Source: Haematobia irritans (taxonomy: Eukaryota; Arthropoda; Insecta; Diptera; Muscidae). Taken from it: a stretch of DNA of 64,000 nucleotides. A program made the position numbers and the translations under genes. The DNA is taken from positions 17,124,997 through 17,188,996 of the forward strand of contig NC_134398.1 of NCBI RefSeq assembly GCF_050003625.1, read 5' to 3'. Below the pieces are notes generated by a model. That model was not told where the DNA came from. It saw only the letters and a list, made by a program, of their open reading frames with translations, and made no database searches. Shown one piece after another: positions 55,479 through 64,000 of this stretch; positions within the stretch are counted from its first letter, which is position 1, and the number at the start of each line of letters is the position of its first letter.

Positions 55479-58400
55479 CTGAAACAATATGGAATAATAT
55501 TGTTGATTATTTTTATGATTATATATAGCAAAAATATAGCAAAATTAAAATTCTTAACTGAAGAAGACATGAATTTATTGATATAAATGTGGGTGAAAAT
55601 TTAAAATTGGTTACTTTCCGCAGATAAAATTTTTAAAGAGGTTTAAATGAAAGATTCAAAAGCTGAATCGTTTAATCGAGTTTTTGTAAAAAAAAAAAAG
55701 AAGTTGAAGTGGTTGTTTTATAATTTTTTTTTTTTAAATTCGACTAATCTACTTTTAATGTTTTTAAAATCGAGTCAAACCGACTTTTGATGTTGTTGAA
55801 AAATGATACTTATTTAAAAAGTCGAAGTTAATATTTTGAAAAATTGAGTTTTCCAAATTAAAAAAAAAACTGCAAAATTTTCCTACTTTTACAAATTTTG
55901 AAAAAGTCCATGAAACTATTGACTTTTTCTCAAAAACTAAAATGGTCGTTTTGCTTTCCAAAAAAGAATATTACACCTAAATTAGGAATCGATATTTTTG
56001 TTGCCCAAGATCGCTATTGTATATTCACCAAATTCGACAAATCGATTTTTTATGTTCTCCAATATCGACTTTTATAGCGTAAAAATGTAAAAGTCAGAGG
56101 ATATGGATTGAGACCAACTTCAGATTGCTATAATTTCCAGTGACAGTTTATTTTATTGTTAACAAACTAACAAAGGAATTTTGATATAATTCAGATTCTA
56201 ATTAATTTTAATTCAGAAATAAAGTTATTCGCGGCGGAATTCAAGCGTGATAGTTTTTGATTACCAAATAGCCAAATATAACTGGAAAAGCAGGTGGCTA
56301 TCGTTAGAGCCCTTCAGCATTTAATTATGAATAAAAGTAGAAGTAAAAAAATAGTAACAAAATGATCCGAAATATGGAGGCCAGATTTTATGGAAATCCT
56401 CGCAGAAGTCGTAGAAAACTTGCTCGTATGCTGAACATATCGCGAGAACGTATGCAAAACATATTGAAAAATGTACTAGGAATGAAGTTAAAAAAAGTAC
56501 AAAAAATTGGAGACCCAAGAAATTGCTTCGCTTCTACGAATTTGGCCAGTTACCAAATTTGGTTTTCTCCCATGAGAAGCCATTCCAAAGCTGAAAATTA
56601 ACATTTTCGATTGGCCACCAAATTTTATGTTCCGCCGATAGTGATAGGCTGCGGTCGCTACCCGCTCGAATGCATCCGATTATCGGGAAAATATCCTAAG
56701 GGCATTATTGAAGCCCTGAGCACACAAACATTTCGACCGCAGGCCACGGACATTCCAAATGAACTCATCACCATCTTACTCAGCAAACGTAAACAAAAAA
56801 TGACATAAAAAGGAGGTTTGCACGCTTCATTCCTACCGCACAATGGTTATCAAAATCTACGAATCTTAATCACGGTTGCCCCAGTCGAAAGAATTCTACC
56901 AAAAATGGTAGTTTTTTATTGCTTGGTAGTTAGGAAGAATGCTTGATAGTTTGGTAGATTTTGCAAAATATTCCTCTCCAAGTAAGAGGTACTAAACAAT
57001 TTTATAGAAATAAAACTTTGACAAAATTTTCTATAGAAATAAAATTTTGACAAATTGTATGTGGAAAAAAAATTTTGACAAAATTATCTACAGAAATAAA
57101 ATTTTGACAAAATTTTCTATAGAAATAAAATTTTGATAAAATGTTCTATAGAAATAAAACTTTGTCCAAATTTTCTATAGAAATAACATTTTGACAAAAT
57201 TTTCTATAGAAATAACATTTTGACAAAATATATAGAAATAACATTTTAAAAAATTTTTTCTATAGAAATAGAACTTTGACAAAATTTTCTATAGAAATAA
57301 AATTTGGACAAAATTTTCTATAGAAATAAAATTTTGTCAAAATTTTCTAAAGAAATAAAACTTTGACAAAATATTCTATAGAAATAAAATTTTGAAAAAA
57401 GTGTTTGTATAGAAATAAAACTTTGTCCAAATTTTCTATAGAAATAACATTTTGACAAAATTTTCTATTAAAATAACATTTTGACAAAATTTTCAATAGA
57501 AATAACATTGTGACAAAATTTTCTATGGAAATCAAATTTTGACAAAATTTTCTATAGAAATAAAATTTTGGCAAAATTTTCTATAGAAACAAAATTTTGA
57601 CAAATTTTTCTATAGAAATAAAACTTTGTCCAAATTTTCTATAGATATAACATTTTGACAAAATTTTCTATAGAAATAACATTTTGACAACATTTTTTAT
57701 AGAAATAAAATTTTCTATAGAAATAAAACTTTATCCAAATTTTCTATAGAAATAGAATTTTAAAAAATTTTCGATAGAAATAAAATTTTGACCAAATATT
57801 CTATAGAAATAAAATTTTGAAAAAAAATTTTCTATAGAAATAAAATATTAACAAAAATTTCTATAGAAATAAAATATTAAAAAAAATTTCTATAGAAATA
57901 AAATTTTAACAAAATTTTCTAGAAATAAAATTTTAACAAAATTTTCTATAGAAATTGGAATTTGACAAAATTTTCCATAGAAATAAAATTTTGACATAAT
58001 TTTCTATAGAAAAAAAATTTTGACAAAATTTTCTATAGAAATAAAATTTTGACAAAATTTTCTATAGAAATAAAATTTTGACAAAATTTTCTATTGAAAT
58101 AACATTTTGACAAAATTTCTTATAGAAATAAAATTTGGAAAAATTTTCTATAGAAATAAAATTTCAATAAAATTTTCTATAGAAAAACAATTTTGACAAA
58201 ATTTTCTATAGAAATAAAATTTTGAAAAAATTTTCTATAGAAATAAAATTTTAACTCAATTTTTTATAGAAATAGAATTGTATAGTGTTTGTATAGAAAT
58301 AAAACTTTGTCCAAATTTTCTATAGAAATAACATTTTGACAAAATTTTCAATAGAAATAACATTGTGACAAAATTTTCTATGGAAATCAAATTTTGACAA

Positions 58401-61400
58401 AATTTTCTATGGAAATCAAATTTTGACAAAATTTTCTATAGAAATAAAATTTTGGCAAAATTTTCTATAGAAACAAAATTTTGACAAATTTTTCTATAGA
58501 AATAAAACTTTGTCCAAATTTTCTATAGATATAACATTTTGACAAAATTTTCTATAGAAATAACATTTTGACAACATTTTTTATAGAAATAAAATTTTCT
58601 ATAGAAATAAAACTTTATCCAAATTTTCTATAGAAATAGAATTTTAAAGAATTTTCGATAGAAATAAAATTTTGACAAAATATTCTATAGAAATAAAATT
58701 TTGAAAAAAAAAATTTCTATAGAAATAAAATATTAACAAAAATTTCTATAGAAATAAAATTTTGAAAAAATTTTCTATAGAAATAAAATTTTAACAAAAT
58801 TTTCTAGAAATAAAATTTTAACAAAATTTTCTATAGAAATTGGAATTTGACAAAATTTTCCATAGAAATAAAATTTTGACATAATTTTCTATAGAAAAAA
58901 AATTTTGACAAAATTTTCTATTGAAATAACATTTTGACAAAATTTCTTATAGAAATAAAATTTGGAAAAATTTTCTATAGAAATAAAATTTCAATAAAAT
59001 TTTCTATAGAAATAAAATTTTGACAAAATTTTCTATAGAAATAAAATTTTGAAAAAATTTTCTATAGAAATAAAATTTTAACTCAATTTTTTATAGAAAT
59101 AGAATTTTGACAAAATTTTCTATAGAAATAAAATTTAAAAAAAAATTTTCTATAGAAATAAAATTTTAACAAAATTGTCTGTAGAAATAGAATTTTGACA
59201 AAATTTTCTATAGAAATAGAATTTTGACAAAATTTTCTACAGAAATAAAATGTTGACAAAATTTTCTATAGAAATAAAATTTGGACAAGATTTTCTATAG
59301 AAAATTTCAATAGTAATAAAAGTTTATTTTTTTTTAAATTTTTAAGTAGATTTTTGGTAAATTTTTCTTCAAATTTTGGTAGATTATTTTTGGCACGAGT
59401 GGCATCCGTGATCGGTATTCGTAACAAATCTCCTAAATTGAGCGAATTTCACGTTTGGCGGTATACTAATTTGGTAATTTTGTTTTAGATCATCATATAG
59501 ACGGCCCACACTGCGTGTTACCCATTTATTCATACATTAACCAGCAAAAAAATTGGAAGTTCTTCCAAAGGCACAACTTCAAAAGCACCACCAAAAGATG
59601 CACTCCCAATGATGTTCATTATTTTAACTACCCAGGAAGTTATTTTAATTCAATTTTTTATAACTTGTTTTTTTTTTTTGCTAAATCCAATCTGAAAAAA
59701 TTGTGAATTTTTGAAAATGTTTGAGGTCAAACGTTTCCGACAAGCGTATGGATCCATTAAAAAATATAAAAAATTATAAAAATTATTTATTTGACAAAAT
59801 ATCACAGAAATTTAAATTACATCCAAAACATTGAATTCGGATCACACCTAAAGAAGTGATGCAAATTCAGTGCAACAGCTTTTAACATGGAGGACTTCGG
59901 TCCTATCACAAGGCCATGTTAAATTCATCGCTTCTGCATCAATTTTGCACCACTTCCGGATCCAAAAAGAACATTTTCATTACTTTTTTGGCGACGCTTT
60001 TTTGCTGAGTACCTATTGATTCTATTTGTAAAATTGAATGTAAGGCCAGATTTCCAGTCATCGCCGTTATATGTGAAAACCATATATGGTTGTTTAGGAA
60101 ATTTGCCAAACAAATACCCGTTGTATTCGCAATGTCGGCTTTGGATGCTGAAATGAATCATGTTAGACGTGCTTATATGTAAAACACAAACTAACATTAC
60201 GTGATATTACATGAGGTCGGTGCTATTCTCTAAAAGGAAATATGTAATCAACACATTCCGTTTTTCACATTTCACTCTGAACTAAATAAATATTAGCATA
60301 TGTAAGCAAATACATTACATATTTGGTCCATTCGATAAATTATTTTTTTTGAATTCATAACATGTAATCTTAAATTGGTCAAAGTTTGGGTACCATGATT
60401 TTAAACCCACCATCATAAAATGATGGTCATAGGTTATAGTGGAATTTGAAAACGATCTAAAAAGTATTTAACTCAGTATTCAATTTTATTAAATGCTATA
60501 ATCGGCTTAACTTCACACTAGTTTCACCTAATAATCTAAAGAATGTTACTTAGAATAGGATCGCATAAGAATAATGCAAAATGCCATAAGCAAAATTTAC
60601 CCTATATAAAAATTTAGCTTGTCAACAATCTGTAGCAAATAACATCGACCAATCTTACCTATAATCCTCCCCAACTTGTTATAGAATAGATAATGTAATG
60701 GAAATAATTACGCCATAATACCTGTTAAAGTATTCAAGCCTTGTTCAGAACCCCTCAAAATGCTGGCATATGAATTATCTGATGAAGGATCAGGATTTTC
60801 TATGATAACACTAACACTACTCATCGAACTTGATTTACTGTGGGGTGATGATGAAGAATTTGGCGAAGAATCCATAGTCGTGGAGTTTTTCGACGTTTTC
60901 GATGGATCAAACCCCGAAGAAGGATTACTGGTTGGTGTTGATGGTATATTTCCAGATAAGGAAATTTTATCCATGCTATCCGAGAGATTTAGTTCTATGG
61001 GGGAAAAAAAAGAAAACCATAAGTATTATCAACTTGTATGGAAAATGCTTAGAGGTTAATTATTTTACCAATCACTCCTTCTAGGGTGTATCGCAAATCA
61101 TGGACATGTAACAATTTACAGGGTCCTCCCTTTTCGCTATTGAATTCATGAATATATAAGAAACCATCTTCACAGGCCAGGAGAAGCCGTAATTCTTTTT
61201 GAATTCGTGCCAAACCACAAACATGTTTCAGTCCTGGTTGTCCCAAAACGGCTGTGGCAAAAGCACGATCTTGACTTAGAACATCACCTATTTGTGATGG
61301 TATCAAGTATGAAGTCATAGCCTTAGATAAGTAACCACTCATTGACCATGAATTCGAGGATGAAGAGGAACCATTTGTTACTGTTGTTGTAGAGGCAGGT

Positions 61401-62434
61401 TGTTCGTGATTAGAGGATGTTGTAGCCGAGCCATTTTCTGTATTATTTGTACTTGGTGCAGCAGGATTAGAGGAGGAAGATGAGCCATTTGTAGTAGAGG
61501 CTGGAGAAGCTGTGGATACTTTCTTAACGTCATCTGGAAGTTTTGAAGAAGAAAAATATTTTATTATTGATGTTTTTAAAGTTATTTGTCTAAGCAGAGG
61601 CGGAGCGTTTCATTAGACGCACCAACTTAAAAACTGTTTGTAGGCATCAATGAAAACTTCCTTTTCTGTTTACAGATCTCGAGAAATTTAATCTTACCTA
61701 TTGTTGCCTTTCTCTCTGCCGCCTCCACAGCTTTTGTGTCTATCTTAAAGATATGTACAGTTTCTGTATTGGATGATGCACATAGAAAATCGCCCGTCGT
61801 TGAAAAGACCAACGAAGCAATTCTTACACAACGCTTAACACCTCTTCGAAATTCCTGAACTTTTTGACCATTTTTAACACAGAATACTCTTATCACAGTT
61901 CCACGCTCTGAGGCTGTTGCCAACAATGTCCCACTTGGTGAAAATGCCATGGCCGACAAAGCTGTATCGTGAGCCTTTATTGTAAGGCCTGTCTTCAGTT
62001 TATTCGCATTGAAAATTCTCAACTCTCCACTGGTAGTGCAAATGGGAAAAGCTAAATGTGAATTCAACGATAACGAACATAGGCCCAATTCATTTGGTGC
62101 AATATTCTCAATGGAATGTAAGATTTTCATATCCCGAATATCATGGATGTGTATACTTTCGGCCAAACAGACTACCAAACGATAACGATTCATACGAACA
62201 CATAGAATATCCGAGGGATAGACACAATTGCAGATATCCTGTTTCTTTTTGAAATGTAACATTTTCAAACAATTCGGCTTCTGATGGGTGACCAGCACTA
62301 CCAGAGAGCTATTGAATAGACGTTCCACTATCCGTATTTCTTCATTATTTTCTTTTGCAAAAATTTCATCAATTTTATCGCTGGCATTGATCGAGTACAG
62401 ACGAAAACCATTGTTGCTTAAAACCGATATTGAT
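55375..62434 (-). CDS. Atg18b: WIPI2 / Atg18 family PROPPIN, 5-prime incomplete
   Basis: Four exons on the minus strand: 62434-61698, 61533-61069, 60994-60722 and 55478-55375 (525 codons plus stop; phases 1/1/1 agree). The protein is a seven-bladed WD-type propeller that binds PtdIns3P at forming autophagosomes and recruits the Atg16 complex. Visible family landmarks: IVERLFNSSLVVLV, HFKKKQDICN, MNRYRLVVCLAESIHIHDIR, AHDTALSAMAFSPSGTLLAT, ASERGTVIRVF, the phosphoinositide-binding FRRG (61851-61840) within EFRRGVKRC, SNTETVHIFKI, and LSQDRAFATA. The C-terminus DERQFPPVAIAAKD resembles the end of vertebrate WIPI2 (EHPPMIL). Two Ser/Thr/Asn-rich stretches (start of exon 2, most of exon 3) lengthen it beyond WIPI2. 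The first ~30 residues lie outside the window. Atg18a is the alternative name; Atg18b is preferred from its place beside a clumsy-like gene. Confidence 0.93.
56340..56866 (+). pseudogene. Mariner-type transposase pseudogene
   Basis: At 56362 the frame gives MIRNMEARFYGNPRRSRRKL, ARMLNISRERMQNILKNVLG, the N-terminal helix-turn-helix of a mariner-like transposase. After a frameshift it gives GQLPNLVFSHEKPF, where family members have an Asp in place of His, so the first catalytic residue is lost. A later shred RFIPTAQW lies at 56829-56852. The middle is replaced by unrelated sequence. Lies in Atg18 intron 3, antisense, directly before the minisatellite element. Confidence 0.7.
56869..59412 (+). 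mobile_element. 29-bp minisatellite element, best complete copy (copy B)
   Basis: Left end ATCACGGTTGCCCCAGTC, then GAAAGAATTCTACCAAAAAT, GGTAGATTTTGCAAAATATT and CCTCTCCAAGTAAGAGGTAC. About 2.3 kb of forward monomers follow. Right block at 59330-59412: TTTTTAAGTAGATTTTTGGT, then CAAATTTTGGTAGATTATTT and TTGGCACGAGTGGCATCCGT, GAT. The termini ATCACGGTTGCC and GGCATCCGTGAT are inverted repeats with one mismatch, and the inner GGTAGATTATT/AAGAATTCTACC words are also inverse. An internal ~870-bp segment is repeated (57410-58110, 58280-58980). No protein is encoded and no clear target duplication is seen. Confidence 0.75.
59430..60240. repeat. Unclassified repeat with a strong hairpin, Atg18 intron 3
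   Basis: TAACATGGAGGACTTCGGTC and the inverse CATGTTA close a stem around 59884-59923. Words such as CACTTCCGGATCCAAAAAGA and GAAGTGATGCAAATTCAG recur in inverse at both sides. Open frames at 59515-59706 (+) and 60197-59925 (-) show no family. The rest of the intron, 60241-60721, shows nothing notable. Confidence 0.4.
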
Positions 62435-62544
62435 CTGGAAAAGAAAAGAGAAAAAATTGCGAATAAGTTAATGTGATGGTATAATAGTAAAGCCATATAC
62501 ATACTACATATGTATGTACTGTACGGCTCGATTCAAATCGGTGT

Positions 62545-63760
62545 ACATTTTGACAAGAGTTTCTATAGAAGTACAATTTTGACAAGAGTTTCTATAGAAA
62601 TAAAATTTTGACAAAATTTTCTATAGAAATACAATTTTAACAAAATTTTCTATAGAAGTAAAATTTTGACAAAATTTTCTATAGAAATAAAATTATGACA
62701 AAATTTTCTATAGAAATAAAATTTTGACAAAATTTTCTATAGAAATAAAATTTTGAGAAATTTTTCTATAGAAATAAAATTTTGAGACAATTTTCTATAG
62801 AAATAAAATTTTGAAACAATTTTCTATAGAAATAAAATTTTGACACAATTTTCTATAGAAATAAAATTTTGACAAAATTTTCTATAGATATAACATTTTG
62901 ACAAAAGTTTCCATAGAAATAAAATTTTGACAAAATTTTCTTTAGAAATAAAATTTTGTCAAAATTTTCTATAGAATTAAAATTTTGACAAAATTTTCGA
63001 TAGAAATAAAATTTTGACAAAATTTTCTATAGAAATAAAATTTTGACAAAATTTTCTATAGAAATAAATTTTTGACAAAATTTTCTATAGAAATAAAATT
63101 TTGACAAAATGTTCTATAAAAATAAAATTTTGACAAAATTTTCTATAGAAAAAAAATTTTGACAAAAATGTCTATAGAATGTTTCTATAGAAATAAACTT
63201 TTGAGGAAATTTCCTATAGAAATAAAATTTTGACAAAAATCTCTATAGAAATAACATTTTGACAACATTTTCGATAGAAATAAAACTTTGACAAAATTTT
63301 CTATAGAAAAATTTTGAGGAAATTTCCTATAGAAATAAAATTTTGACAAAAATCTCTATAGAAATAACATTTTGACAAAATTTTCTATAGAAATAAAATT
63401 TTGACAAAATTTTCTATAGAAATAAAATTTTGACGAAATTTTCTATAGAAATAAAATTTTGACAAAATTTTCTATAGAAATAAAATTTTGACAAAATTTT
63501 CTATAGAAATAAAATTTTGACAAAATTTTCTACAGAAATAAAATTTTGGCAAAATTTTCTATAGAAATAAAATTTTGAAAAAATTTTCTATAGAAATAAA
63601 TTTTGAGAACATTTTCTATAGAAATGAAATTTTTAGAAAATTTTCTATAGATATAAAATTTTGAGAAAATTTTCTATGAAAAATAATGTTTTTTTTTTTT
63701 GCAAAATTTTCTGCAAATTTTAGTAGATTATTTTTGGCTCGAGTGACAACCCTGAGAAAA
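62545..63760 (+). repeat. 29-bp array with right end, upstream of the Atg18 exon
   Basis: About 40 forward monomers, then a right-end block at 63690-63755 (TTTTAGTAGATTATTTTTGG, CTCGAGTGACAACCCTGAG). No left-end block; it begins abruptly after CAAATCGGTGTACATTTTGA. Probably in the first intron of Atg18. Confidence 0.9.
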
Positions 63761-64000
63761 AATGAGCGGCATTGAAATGGGGAACGAAATTAAAAAATAA
63801 ACTAAGGAACTAGGAAAAGGAGCTGCGTAGCAGTGTTGCCAGGTAATTTTTGATTCTTCCCCCCAAATCTTAAAAAAAACCCCTAAATTGGTCTAAACTT
63901 TTTTCAAAAGCCCCCAAAAATTTTAAGAATGTAAATAGTACAAAAAGAGGCCCAAAATTTCGTTAAAAATCCTGTAGTGATACACTTTAAAAATTAAATT
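63761..64000. other. No recognisable feature
   Basis: Mixed A- and C-rich low-complexity DNA (CCCCCCAAATC, GCCCCCAAAAATT). I looked for the missing N-terminal exon of Atg18 on the minus strand and did not find it. Confidence 0.4.

Noticed and set aside
55319..55531. Plus-strand frame YRDFGHNRFIDHFTRCAFPV...
   Set aside because: It is the shadow of the minus-strand Atg18 last exon, which has an acceptor, correct phase and family similarity.

Overview
This is nuclear DNA from a fly, most likely a calyptrate of the muscid type. It has spliced genes with GT/AG introns, very AT-rich introns and intergenic DNA, non-LTR, Tc1/mariner, Helitron and tRNA-SINE remnants, and dispersed repeats of a kind I associate with muscid genomes. 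The genus is inference; a stable-fly, horn-fly or house-fly relative would fit. Roughly half of the window is one 29-bp minisatellite family or the elements that carry it.

Layout. (1) Positions 1-8415, minus strand: the 5-prime half of a kainate-type ionotropic glutamate receptor gene, with seven coding exons up to the window edge. They include a signal-peptide exon recovered 5 kb upstream and an Inr+DPE core promoter near 8728. (2) 8416-18622: intergenic DNA with inverted-repeat elements, a long 29-bp array, and a 2147-bp tandem duplication that carries a non-LTR retrotransposon fragment twice. (3) 18623-26007, plus: a two-exon CFAP299 (ciliary/flagellar protein) gene whose 6.7-kb intron is filled with minisatellite and Helitron copies. 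(4) 26008-31530: inverted-repeat elements, a dead Tc1-type transposon, a DD41D mariner remnant and ~170-bp tandem repeats. (5) 31531-31598, minus: an orphan C-terminal coding exon. (6) 31775-49902, plus: a complete 14-exon kainate-type receptor gene (1075 codons, clumsy-like), with transposons and arrays filling three large introns. (7) 49903-55374: repeats and AT-rich DNA. (8) 55375-62434, minus: a WIPI2/Atg18-family autophagy gene, 5-prime incomplete, whose true last exon lies 5.2 kb beyond the previous one. (9) 62435-64000: another array and featureless DNA.

The two receptor genes share exon phases and several exon lengths, which points to paralogy. The receptor, CFAP299 and Atg18 products have no obvious joint function. 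The neighbourhood of the receptor and Atg18 matches what I recall of Drosophila clumsy and Atg18b, whose CG numbers are close, and that is the main reason for those symbols.

The most unusual content is a family of dispersed elements with short inverted ends (CACGGTTGCC type) and conserved subterminal blocks. Their interior is an expandable 29-bp minisatellite holding a perfect 12-bp palindrome and an AATAAA hexamer in every monomer. The family occupies most long introns here, in both orientations, and serves as a target for Helitrons, SINEs and segmental duplication.
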